DNA of 5,673 nucleotides from Methylacidiphilum sp. (GCA_020718125.1 DYDC01000182.1:1-5673), one strand, 5' to 3'; numbered from the stretch's first letter, positions 1 to 5,673 are shown. The notes: generated by a model from the letters alone, not told the origin. Numbers and translations are program-made.

Positions 1-33
1 GAAGGAAATGTCTAATGTTGAGACCTGACCCCC
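1..33. repeat. Repeat-like end sequence at the left edge
   Basis: On the minus strand this stretch begins with GGGGGTCAGGTCTCAACATT and ends with GACATTTCC before the window edge. Similarity to the beta-propeller family stops just before it, around positions 34-45, so it looks like foreign sequence joined to the gene. It shares the 9-mer GACATTTCC (minus strand, positions 4-12) with positions 5580-5588 at the other end of the window. GGGGTCAGGTCT-type sequence resembles the ends of dispersed repeats I associate with small transposable elements in environmental genomes; that is memory, not a search. The element continues beyond the window, so its type is unknown. Confidence 0.35.
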
Positions 34-358
34 ATTGCTCCCACCCTGATAGCGCGGGTGGCGAGGGACATTGTTATCGGTGCCCACGCGCACACGACCT
101 CTGGCCACGACCGGGGTGGAGTGAGTCTCGCTGCCGAGCGCGACGGACCACTTGATGTTCTTGCCGGTCTTCGGGTCAAACGTGTCGGGCAGGTTCTTCT
201 CCGCCGAAACCAAGTTGCGCGACCAAGGCTGGCCCCCACTGCGGCTGGTCGGCGGCATGACCCGCGGCCGCAGTCAGTGACGCGAGAATGATGCGCGAGA
301 GCACGCCGGCGATTCTGTGAATCCGCGCCACAAAGGCGAGGCTGTTGGCGGTTGCCAC
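1..358 (-). pseudogene. Secreted PQQ-type beta-propeller protein, frameshifted and truncated 5' fragment
   Basis: The reading frame starts at a GTG (358), 14 nt after the HEAT gene stop. It gives an N-terminus with basic residues, a hydrophobic stretch (IILASLTAAAG) and a likely Sec cleavage after GHA, then ADQPQW. At W41 the frame must shift by one base inside a run of five G (plus strand C run 233-237). In the new frame the protein continues GQPWSRN, a TFDPKTGKNIKW segment, ALGSETHSTPVV and VGTDNNVPRHPRYQG. This is the usual N-terminus of PVC secreted beta-propeller proteins with PQQ-like repeats. Those proteins are normally several hundred residues long; only about 105 are here. Similarity ends near position 43, where repeat sequence follows to the edge. 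No ATG or clear ribosome-binding site supports the start; GTGs at 331 and 304 are alternatives. The frameshift could be real decay or a homopolymer sequencing error. If the G run is corrected, this is a truncated CDS rather than a frameshifted one. Confidence 0.65.
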
Positions 359-372
359 GGATCGTTGGCCGG

Positions 373-2400
373 CTACTTCTTCGTCGGCTGGCTTTTCGCC
401 GGCGGCTTGCTCGGCGGCGGTTGCAGGCGCTGGAGCGCCTCGCGGGCCGCCTCGGGATGCTGGGCCTTGATGGCCGCGGCGATCTTCCTGACGGCGAGTT
501 CCGCTTCAGCGCGGACGCTGGTGGTCGAGAGCAGCGACAACGCGGGCCTGAGGGCGTCTGGATGCGCCACACCGCCGAGCGCGCCGAGGACCAACTTGAG
601 GTCGTCCGCGTTGCGCGCCACGGACATCAGTTTCCGATAGCGCTCGATCAACTCCGCGTCGGGCTTCGCGTTCAGGTCGCTTGCCAGACGCACCAAGCCG
701 TGGAAGGCAAGCGCGCGAGCCGTTTCGCTTTCCGGCTGGCGGCAGATGGCCATCAACATGTCCCAGGCGGCGACATCGGGCCACGTCGCCAGGGTGCGCA
801 TGGCCGCTTCGCGGATGCGCGGTTCCTTGTCCCCGCAGGCTGTTTTCAACGCCTCCAACGCTTTCGCGTCGCCGATGGCCGGCATCAGTCGCAACAGCGA
901 GCAGCGCCCGTCAAGGCCAGAACACTTCACCATCCGCGCCATGACGACTTCCATCCGCTGAGCAGGGTCTGCAATCTTTTGCATGACGCGCGCCGCGGCG
1001 CTTTCGGCGTCGGATTGGGCGTCGGCGGCCCTCAGGCCCACGACTCTTTCAAGCACGTCCGGGAGGTCGCCCGCGGTGGCGAGCTTGCCGATCGCCTGGA
1101 ACGCGGCCTTTGAGGTGGCGGCAGCGTCGCTGCCGGCTTCGTCGAGCAGGACGGCCACGGCGGCATGATTGCCGCGCCGGCCGGCCAGGCCGATCAACTC
1201 GCGCTTGGCGTCGCCGGCGGCGCGTTTCAGTTCGGCGAAAATGGCCTTGTCGGCAGCCGGGCCGGTGATCTGGCCGAGCGCGGTGGCGATGGCTTGCCGC
1301 TCGCCCGCATCCTGCGACCTGGCGAGCGCGGCGCACAACAGCGGGGCCGACGCGCCGTCGTTGAGGCGGCCGAGCGCGGCGACCGCGACGGCGCGCACCG
1401 TTGCATCGGCCGAACCAGAGGCGTCGCGGATGGCCGCGCGGGCCGCTTTGTCGGCGCGGGCGGCCAGCGCCTCGATCATCCACGCCTGCTGCGGCGGCGT
1501 GAGCTTCGGCAGTTCAGCGGCGAACTTGTTCGACGCGCCACGGGATTTGAGCGGGCCGATGGCCGCAATGGCGATGGGTGTCAGCAACGTCTCCTGGCCG
1601 TGGAGCGTATCGAGGATGCGTTTCTCGCCGCCGTCCTTGTCGAGCCGCAGCAGCGCGGCGAACGCGCCCCGGCGGATGTTGGCGGGCTGTGATGCCGCGA
1701 GCATTTCCTCGGCGAGCGCGGCGGCGGCCTTGCGGTCGCCCGCGGCGGCGAGTTGCTCCGCGACGCGCAGCGTGGCCTCGGCGGCCGCAAAGGCGACGGA
1801 GGGTTTGGCTCCCCTGCGAAGCGATGCGATGGCGGCTTGGGCTTCGGCGCCGCCGATCTTGCCGAGGGCGAGGATGGCTGCGCTGGCGAGGACGGGGTCG
1901 GTGTCGTGGGACAGTCCGGTCAACGCCTTGACCGACTTTCCATCTTGCTGATTGCCCAGGGCGCTGACGATCTGAAGCCGCGCCCGGCCGCGTGCGGCGG
2001 GGAGGGCATTGCGAAGGGCGTCAACGGCCTTGGGCGAGTGTTTGCTGCCGAGCGCGAGGCAGGCGATGCCGACAGTCTCTTCTTTCTTCAGGAGTTCGGC
2101 GAGCGCCGGCAGCGACGCGTCGGTGCCGATGGCAGCGAGTTGCTGGCAGGCGAAGCGGCGCGCCTCGAACGTGGCGCCCGGCGCGAGCAGCTTGATCATC
2201 GCGGCTTCGATCTCGGCGCGCAAGGAGGGCTTGCCGGCCGAATCGCGGAGGAGCTGCTCGAACTTCCGCAGCGGCTCGACACTCTGGCCGGATTCGTATT
2301 TCGCGGCGTCGGCGGTGAGTTGGGAGAGGTCGGCGGCTTGCAGCGGCAGGGCGAGCGCGATGCCGAGGACGGTCAGGATGACGTGTATTCGTGGCTTCAT
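373..2400 (-). CDS. Secreted HEAT-repeat protein
   Basis: This is a 675-residue protein built almost entirely of HEAT-like helical pairs. A Sec-type signal peptide covers about residues 1-22 (MKPR, then a hydrophobic core ending LPLQA, cleavage before AD). From about residue 76 to 658 there are repeated units of roughly 30 residues with the pattern A-x-x-ALG-x-(I/L)-x-x-x-x-A-x-x-x-L, for example near 85-105, 172-195, 335-360, 366-390, 430-450 and 602-625. The C-terminus is a short Pro/Lys tail (about 660-675). I see no CxxCH haem motif and no catalytic domain, so the role is probably scaffolding or binding a partner in the periplasm. I chose the ATG at 2400 because the signal peptide begins there and AAGGA lies 7 nt upstream; an earlier in-frame start at 2442 would overlap the previous gene and add residues before the signal. 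It lies 29 nt after paralogue B and 14 nt before the beta-propeller fragment, so it is probably co-transcribed with both. The substrate or partner is unknown. Confidence 0.85.
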   Translation of the reverse strand: MKPRIHVILTVLGIALALPLQAADLSQLTADAAKYESGQSVEPLRKFEQLLRDSAGKPSLRAEIEAAMIKLLAPGATFEARRFACQQLAAIGTDASLPALAELLKKEETVGIACLALGSKHSPKAVDALRNALPAARGRARLQIVSALGNQQDGKSVKALTGLSHDTDPVLASAAILALGKIGGAEAQAAIASLRRGAKPSVAFAAAEATLRVAEQLAAAGDRKAAAALAEEMLAASQPANIRRGAFAALLRLDKDGGEKRILDTLHGQETLLTPIAIAAIGPLKSRGASNKFAAELPKLTPPQQAWMIEALAARADKAARAAIRDASGSADATVRAVAVAALGRLNDGASAPLLCAALARSQDAGERQAIATALGQITGPAADKAIFAELKRAAGDAKRELIGLAGRRGNHAAVAVLLDEAGSDAAATSKAAFQAIGKLATAGDLPDVLERVVGLRAADAQSDAESAAARVMQKIADPAQRMEVVMARMVKCSGLDGRCSLLRLMPAIGDAKALEALKTACGDKEPRIREAAMRTLATWPDVAAWDMLMAICRQPESETARALAFHGLVRLASDLNAKPDAELIERYRKLMSVARNADDLKLVLGALGGVAHPDALRPALSLLSTTSVRAEAELAVRKIAAAIKAQHPEAAREALQRLQPPPSKPPAKSQPTKK

Positions 2401-2407
2401 GATGTTT

Positions 2408-2412
2408 TCCTT
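2408..2412 (-). promoter_or_regulatory. Ribosome-binding site of the HEAT-repeat gene
   Basis: AAGGA (minus strand, within GGAAAGGA) lies 7 nt before the ATG at 2400. It supports that start over the earlier in-frame ATG at 2442, which lies inside the preceding gene. Confidence 0.6.
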
Positions 2413-2429
2413 TCCAAAATGTTCAGCGG

Positions 2430-3749
2430 CTAGATCAACCACGGCGGACGCGGTTCGCGGTGGCGCATGCGGTTGGCTTCTTCGCTATCGAATTGTTCCT
2501 TCGCGGGATCCCAGCGCAGTTTCCGGCCGAGGCGCAGGCCGATGTTCATCGCCTGGCAGATGGTCTGCGCGCGATGGGCCGCCTCGGGATGGCAGATGGT
2601 TGGCCGGCGGCTGCGAATGGAGTTGAGCAGGTCCCGGACGTGGTCGCCGGCATTGGTCCAACTGATGCTTGCGACGCCGCGCATATTCAGGATGGACTTC
2701 GGCTCGGCGGTGACGAGGTCGGTGTCGTCGTCCACCTGGATCCAGCCCTCGTCGCCGATGTAGCGGATGTAGCGGTCCTTGGGAGTTTTCCGCGAATACA
2801 TGACGCACTTGATGCCGTCCGCGTAGCGGCAATGGACCTCGGCCGTGACGGGCGTCTCGCTCGAGTATTTCACCGGGTCGGGCCACTCGCACTGTCCCTC
2901 GAACTCCACCGGGCCGGTGTGGTCGCGCTTGAGCAGCCATTGCATCTGGTCGGTGTAATGGCAGCCCATGCCGATGATCGGGCCTTCACCGGTATCCCAG
3001 AACCAATTCCAGCCGTCGACGCGCGCTGGCACGAACGGCCGCCACTGCACCGGTCCGAGCCACATGTCGTAATCCCACCCCGCCGGAACCGGCGTGGCCT
3101 TGTCATGTCCAACCGTCGGACCGGTCCAGACCTGAATCTCCACCGTGTGCAGCCGGCCGATGCGGCCCTGACGGACCATCTCGACGGCGAAGCGATACGA
3201 CGCAGTCGAGCGGCGCTGTGTGCCTCCTTGGTAGATCGTGTCGTGTTGGCGGCAAGTCTCGACGAGCCTGCGCCCCTCGCTGATGCACATCGAGATGGGT
3301 TTCTCGCAATACACGTCCTTGCCGGCGCGCGCGGCGTAGATCGAGGCAGCCGTGTGCCAGCGGTCGCCGGTGGCGATGAACACGGCGTCAATGTCCTTCT
3401 GCGCCAGCAGTTCCTGGAAGTTCGAGAACATGCGGCAATCCTTGTTGCCGTAGTGTTGGTCTATCAACTCCTTTGCCGACTTCATCCGGTCCTCGCGGCA
3501 ATCGCTGACCGCCGTGAAGAGGACATCGGGCTGCGCGAGGAAGTTCGGCATCACTTGGCGCGCGCGGGGGCCGATGCCGATGTTGGCGAAGACGATGCGG
3601 TTGCTCGGCGCGACGGCGCCGTCGAGGCCGAGTGCGGAGGCGGGCAGAATCGTCGGCGCCGCCAACGCGGTCGAGACACGCTTGAGGAACTGTCGTCGGT
3701 TCAGCTTTGCTTCTGTTTTCGAATCTAATTTCGGTGCGCGCGATGTCAT
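2430..3749 (-). CDS. Gfo/Idh/MocA family oxidoreductase with Tat signal (paralogue B)
   Basis: This is a 439-residue NAD(P)-dependent oxidoreductase. Residues 17-24 are NRRQFLKR, a twin-arginine motif, followed by a mildly hydrophobic stretch and a possible cleavage after ASA (37-39). The Rossmann fold starts with IVFANIGIGPRAR (G58, G60, R62). The family's EKP motif with the catalytic-type lysine is at 149-151 (YCEKPIS). The C-terminal domain has the G-x-H-x-x-D motif at 262-267 (GCHYTD). Unlike paralogue A, it has Gly260 where the usual family pattern has Asp (DMGxH). My hand alignment gives about two-thirds identity to paralogue A with one single-residue gap, so the two arose by duplication. 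I chose the ATG at 3749 because GGAG lies 8 nt upstream and it places the Tat motif normally; in-frame starts at 3803, 3782 and 3773 have no good ribosome-binding site. By analogy with Tat-exported glucose-fructose oxidoreductase it probably carries its cofactor out of the cytoplasm and oxidises a sugar or polyol. The substrate cannot be told from the sequence. Confidence 0.9.
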   Translation of the reverse strand: MTSRAPKLDSKTEAKLNRRQFLKRVSTALAAPTILPASALGLDGAVAPSNRIVFANIGIGPRARQVMPNFLAQPDVLFTAVSDCREDRMKSAKELIDQHYGNKDCRMFSNFQELLAQKDIDAVFIATGDRWHTAASIYAARAGKDVYCEKPISMCISEGRRLVETCRQHDTIYQGGTQRRSTASYRFAVEMVRQGRIGRLHTVEIQVWTGPTVGHDKATPVPAGWDYDMWLGPVQWRPFVPARVDGWNWFWDTGEGPIIGMGCHYTDQMQWLLKRDHTGPVEFEGQCEWPDPVKYSSETPVTAEVHCRYADGIKCVMYSRKTPKDRYIRYIGDEGWIQVDDDTDLVTAEPKSILNMRGVASISWTNAGDHVRDLLNSIRSRRPTICHPEAAHRAQTICQAMNIGLRLGRKLRWDPAKEQFDSEEANRMRHREPRPPWLI

Positions 3750-3943
3750 GTCGTGTTCTCCGTAAAGGTTCATCGCGCTCATGCTAGCGGGTTTGGCACG
3801 CACGACAAGCGCGCCCTTTTACAAAAACTCGCATTTGCTTTACAGAATCTTCCGGCGGCTCGGTCGCGCCTTGGCTTTCTCATCGGTTTCGTTTGGCGGC
3901 ATCCTTCCGTTCAAGCGTCTGTATTCCTGTTCTGCCAGAGGCT
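3750..3943. other. Spacer between the two oxidoreductase genes
   Basis: This 194-nt gap is much longer than the other gaps in the cluster. On the minus strand it contains an A/T-rich patch with two TGTAAA words about 24 nt apart (around 3820-3843), which could serve as a -10 element, but I find no convincing -35 partner. I see no U-tailed hairpin after the stop of paralogue A, so readthrough into paralogue B is plausible. A second promoter here is possible but not demonstrated. Confidence 0.3.
3758..3761 (-). promoter_or_regulatory. Ribosome-binding site of paralogue B
   Basis: GGAG (minus strand, in TACGGAGAACACGACATG) lies 8 nt before the ATG at 3749. It decides between four in-frame starts and favours the shortest product, which puts the twin arginines at residues 18-19. 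Confidence 0.6.
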
Positions 3944-5245
3944 CTACACACACCACGGCGCGCGCGGCGCGCGCCATGTCATCCGGTTGGCCTCTTCGTC
4001 GTTGAACTTTTCCGTGACCGGATCCCACTTCAGTTTGCGGCCGAGCCGGGCACTGATGGTCATCGCCTCGACAATGCTCTGCGCGCGGTGGCCGACTTCG
4101 GGATTGCAGTCCGCGGGGCGGCGACTGCGGATGGAAGCGAGGAAGTTGCCGATGTGGCCACCGGCGTTGGACCAACTCGCGCCACCGGAGGCTTTCAGGT
4201 TCAGGATGGATTTCGGCTCGGCGGTGACAGCATCCGTGTCGTCGTCCACCTGAATCCAACCCTCGTCGCCGATGTAGCGGATGTAGCGGTCCTTGAATCC
4301 ACCGCGCTGGTAAATGACGCCCTTGATACCGTTGGCGTAGCGGCAACTGAACGTGCCGGAGATGGCCGTCTCGCTCATGAATTTCACCGGGTCGGGCCAG
4401 ACGATGTCGCTGGTCTCAAATTCCACTGGTCCGGTGTCATCAGTGCCGAGCACCCACTGCATCTGGTCGGTGTAATGCGTGCCCATGTCGGTGTGCATGC
4501 CTTCGCCGGTGTCCCAGAACGAATGCCACGCCCGCATGCGGGCCGGGACGAACGGACGCCACTGCACCGGGCCGAGCCATTGGTCGTAGTCCAGGCCGGG
4601 TGGAACGGCCTGCGGTTGCTGATGCGGCACCGTGCCGCCGCACCAGACCTGGCTCTCGACCGTGTGAACGCGGCCAATTTTTCCCTGGCGCACCATATCG
4701 CGCGCGAACCGATACGACGCCGTGGAGCGGCGCTGCGTGCCGGCCTGGTAGATTGTGCCGAGCCGGCGGCAGGTCTCAACGAGCTTGCGGCCTCCGCCGA
4801 TGGTGAGACTGATCGGCTTCTCGCAGTAGATGTCCTTGCCGGCGTGCGCGGCGAACATCGAGGCCATCGAGTGCCAGCGGTTGCCGGTGGCGATGAGCAC
4901 GGCGTCAATGTCTTTCTGTGCCAGCAGCTCGCGGAAATCCGGGTAGGCGCGGCAGTTCTTCGTGCCATAGCGCGTGTCAATCAACTCCTTCGCCGACGCG
5001 AGCCGCTCCGCGCGCGCGTCGGCGACGGCGGCCCACTGGATTTCGGCGAACGAGAGGAAGTTCGGGAGGATATCGCGGGCGCGGTGGCCGATGCCGATGC
5101 CGCCGAAGACGATGCGGTTGCTCGGCGCGACGGCCCCGTCGAGGCCGAGCACGCGTCCGGGCACGATCATCGGCGCGGCGACCGCAGCGGCGGCGCGTTG
5201 GAGGAACTGGCGGCGGTTCATGCGTGGGGAAAGCGGTTGCTTCAT
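3944..5245 (-). CDS. Gfo/Idh/MocA family oxidoreductase with Tat signal (paralogue A)
   Basis: This is a 433-residue protein and the first recognisable gene of the cluster. The twin-arginine motif NRRQFLQR is at residues 10-17, followed by an Ala-rich hydrophobic segment to about residue 30. No clear A-x-A cleavage site follows, so the signal may stay as an anchor. The Rossmann nucleotide-binding segment is IVFGGIGIGHRAR (G49, G51, G53, R55). YCEKPIS gives the EKP motif at 142-144, and DMGTHYTD at 253-260 gives the C-terminal Asp, His and Asp of the family. Long blocks are identical in paralogue B, including GTQRRSTASYRF, LGPVQWRPFVPAR and KDRYIRYIGDEGWIQVDDDTD. The two differ most near residues 201-216 and 239-254, which lie around the expected substrate side. 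The ATG at 5245 has GGAG 7 nt upstream; the ATG at 5221 lacks one. It probably oxidises a sugar or polyol at the cell envelope with tightly held NAD(P). The substrate is unknown. Confidence 0.92.
   Translation of the reverse strand: MKQPLSPRMNRRQFLQRAAAAVAAPMIVPGRVLGLDGAVAPSNRIVFGGIGIGHRARDILPNFLSFAEIQWAAVADARAERLASAKELIDTRYGTKNCRAYPDFRELLAQKDIDAVLIATGNRWHSMASMFAAHAGKDIYCEKPISLTIGGGRKLVETCRRLGTIYQAGTQRRSTASYRFARDMVRQGKIGRVHTVESQVWCGGTVPHQQPQAVPPGLDYDQWLGPVQWRPFVPARMRAWHSFWDTGEGMHTDMGTHYTDQMQWVLGTDDTGPVEFETSDIVWPDPVKFMSETAISGTFSCRYANGIKGVIYQRGGFKDRYIRYIGDEGWIQVDDDTDAVTAEPKSILNLKASGGASWSNAGGHIGNFLASIRSRRPADCNPEVGHRAQSIVEAMTISARLGRKLKWDPVTEKFNDEEANRMTWRAPRAPWCV
3957..3975 (-). other. GC-only hairpin at the 3' end of paralogue A
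   Basis: GGCGCGCG, a 3-nt loop and CGCGCGCC form a perfect 8-bp stem. It lies within the last codons of paralogue A, about 10 nt before its stop. No U run follows, so it is not an intrinsic terminator. In the mRNA it could slow 3'-5' decay or ribosomes near the stop. The encoded residues (RAPRAP) would also favour such sequence in a GC-rich genome, so chance is a real alternative. Confidence 0.35.
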
Positions 5246-5340
5246 GTGGACACTCCAAGGGTAACCTCGCTGCGCTCGGTGATCAGAGGATGCGGCAGGC
5301 AGCGGCTATAGCTCTGCGTTGTTTTCATTACCGCATTCAT
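5242..5340 (-). CDS. Possible 32-codon upstream ORF coupled to paralogue A
   Basis: An ATG at 5340 opens a 32-codon frame starting MNAVMKTTQSYS and ending LGVST. Its TGA (5242-5244) overlaps the ATG of paralogue A (5243-5245) as ATGA, the usual arrangement for translational coupling. The first ATG has AAAGG directly next to it, which is too close. The internal ATG at 5328 has AAGGA about 11 nt upstream and may be the true start, giving 28 residues. The peptide has no signal, membrane segment or domain I recognise. It could be a leader peptide, or a chance open frame in the 5' leader; its sequence alone cannot decide. Confidence 0.3.
   Translation of the reverse strand: MNAVMKTTQSYSRCLPHPLITERSEVTLGVST
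5253..5256 (-). promoter_or_regulatory. Ribosome-binding site of paralogue A
   Basis: GGAG in TTGGAGTGTCCACATG on the minus strand lies 7 nt before the ATG at 5245. It supports this start over the in-frame ATG at 5221. It sits inside the possible upstream ORF, so ribosomes finishing that ORF would cover it. Confidence 0.6.
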
Positions 5341-5368
5341 CCTTTGATTCTCGTTCAAGCACGCGCGC

Positions 5369-5398
5369 AGACTACTTCAGCGTGCCGCGTGCCGTCAA
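5369..5398 (-). promoter_or_regulatory. Weak sigma70-type promoter candidate for the cluster
   Basis: TTGACG (minus strand, plus 5393-5398) is followed after 18 nt by TAGTCT (5369-5374). The -35 is a good match; the -10 matches only three of six bases. The spacer contains a tandem 7-mer (CGGCACG twice, plus strand 5381-5394) that could be a regulator site or chance. If correct, the 5' leader of paralogue A would be a little over 110 nt and would contain the upstream ORF. Confidence 0.2.
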
Positions 5399-5415
5399 GC
5401 GGCAAAAACGCGCGG

Positions 5416-5443
5416 TGTCGGAACTCGTTAGAAATGTCCCCTT
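5416..5443 (+). repeat. Left terminal inverted repeat
   Basis: This arm matches 5600-5627 in reverse complement at all 28 positions. The match stops on the outside at 5415/5628 and breaks on the inside at 5444/5599. Confidence 0.8.
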
Positions 5444-5576
5444 TTTTGCGGCCTGCTGCTGCTGTCGTTTCCCTAGATGCTTCTGCTGCCGTTGCTTTTT
5501 ATGCTGTAGCTGCCGTGTCTTTGATCGCACGCTGACTCGCCAGGCATTTGTGCGATTTCAGTGAGAACCCTGCATA

Positions 5577-5600
5577 GAGGACATTTCCGAAGAGTCAGGA
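5577..5600 (+). repeat. Degenerate second copy of the terminal repeat
   Basis: This segment lies directly inside the right terminal repeat in the same orientation, 25 nt away. It matches the start of that repeat at 17 of 24 positions by hand alignment (shared GGACATTTC and GAGT). Stacked copies at an element end are usual for transposase-binding sites in several insertion-sequence families. Confidence 0.4.
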
Positions 5601-5627
5601 AGGGGACATTTCTAACGAGTTCCGACA
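5600..5627 (-). repeat. Right terminal inverted repeat
   Basis: This is the exact reverse complement of 5416-5443 and ends in ACA. Beyond it, 5628-5673 shows no recognisable feature. Confidence 0.8.
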
Positions 5628-5673
5628 GGCGAAATTTCTTGTTTTGGTTCAACAGCCGATTCGCGTCTGGGAA

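Larger units (their letters stand above)
5416..5627. mobile_element. MITE-like element with 28-bp perfect terminal inverted repeats
   Basis: Positions 5416-5443 (TGTCGGAACTCGTTAGAAAT, then GTCCCCTT) are the exact reverse complement of 5600-5627. The 212-bp unit therefore begins 5'-TGT and ends ACA-3', as many DDE-transposase elements do. The interior of about 156 bp has no credible gene. It is pyrimidine-rich with CTG-like runs (about 5451-5515) and a 7-bp stem (ATCGCAC 5524-5530 with GTGCGAT 5550-5556). I see no matching direct repeat in the bases flanking the two ends, so the insertion may be old, or the two ends may belong to two adjacent elements. The transposase family is not assigned. 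Confidence 0.6.

Noticed and set aside
352..2433. Several plus-strand open frames of 200-260 codons across the HEAT gene
   Set aside because: They have Ala/Arg-rich composition with no domain, and all lie antisense to the repeat protein.
2460..3728. Open frame of over 400 codons on the plus strand opposite paralogue B
   Set aside because: It is antisense to a clear Gfo/Idh/MocA gene, has no family-like motifs, and long antisense frames are expected in GC-rich coding DNA.
3840..3902. A 20-codon minus-strand ORF in the spacer between the paralogues (MPPNETDEKAKA...)
   Set aside because: It has AAGG directly against the ATG, a length within chance expectation, and no overlap with a neighbouring start. 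It is also the tail of a shadow frame running out of paralogue A.
3893..5311. Open frame of about 470 codons on the plus strand opposite paralogue A
   Set aside because: It is the same kind of shadow as the one opposite paralogue B. The similarity between the two shadows follows from the paralogy of the real genes.
5390..5404. TGCCG-TCAAG-CGGCA hairpin as a terminator
   Set aside because: The stem is only 5 bp and no T run follows on either strand in the right direction.
5448..5515. CTG-rich stretch as a short tandem repeat array
   Set aside because: Apart from a few consecutive CTG units the spacing is irregular, with no fixed repeat unit and no CRISPR-like spacing.
5612..5671. Possible 3' end of a minus-strand gene entering from the right edge and stopping at TAG inside the terminal repeat
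   Set aside because: Only 19 codons are visible and no family can be recognised; a second minus-strand frame is also open across the same stretch.

Overview
The window carries one gene cluster read entirely from the minus strand. In transcription order (high to low coordinates) it holds two tandem paralogous Gfo/Idh/MocA oxidoreductases with Tat-type signal peptides, then a secreted HEAT-repeat protein, then the broken 5' end of a secreted PQQ-type beta-propeller protein. The DNA is GC-rich. The combination of Tat-exported Gfo/Idh/MocA paralogues, secreted HEAT-repeat proteins and the beta-propeller N-terminus (QWG-QPWSRN, then a TGKNIKW / LGSETHSTPVV type sequence) is typical of the PVC group. 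I would guess Verrucomicrobiota first and Planctomycetota second. This is inferred from remembered protein style, not from a marker gene.

Layout. Positions 1-33 are a repeat-like end sequence at the window edge. Positions 34-358 are the remnant of the beta-propeller gene, with one extra base in a G run and its 3' part lost at the repeat. Positions 373-2400 encode the HEAT-repeat protein, 2430-3749 the downstream Gfo/Idh/MocA paralogue (paralogue B), 3750-3943 are a 194-nt spacer, and 3944-5245 encode the upstream paralogue (paralogue A). Positions 5246-5415 are its leader, with a possible 32-codon upstream ORF whose stop overlaps the oxidoreductase start (ATGA) and a weak promoter candidate. 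Positions 5416-5627 are a 212-bp element with perfect 28-bp terminal inverted repeats and 5'-TG...CA-3' ends, resembling a MITE. Positions 5628-5673 hold nothing I can identify.

How the genes may work together. The short gaps (14 and 29 nt) and shared strand suggest one transcript for the last three genes; paralogue A, 194 nt upstream, may share it. All four products carry export signals (two Tat, two Sec-like), so the cluster looks like a cell-envelope or periplasmic module. By analogy with glucose-fructose oxidoreductase, the two oxidoreductases would fold around NAD(P) in the cytoplasm and act on a sugar or polyol outside it. The HEAT and beta-propeller proteins would be scaffold or binding partners. 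No substrate can be named from the sequence. Both window ends lie in or near repeat sequence, as expected if this is a short metagenomic contig that stopped at repeats. I see no CRISPR array, tRNA, rRNA or clearly new system. The most notable points are the MITE-like element, the Asp-to-Gly change in one paralogue, and the stop/start-coupled leader ORF.
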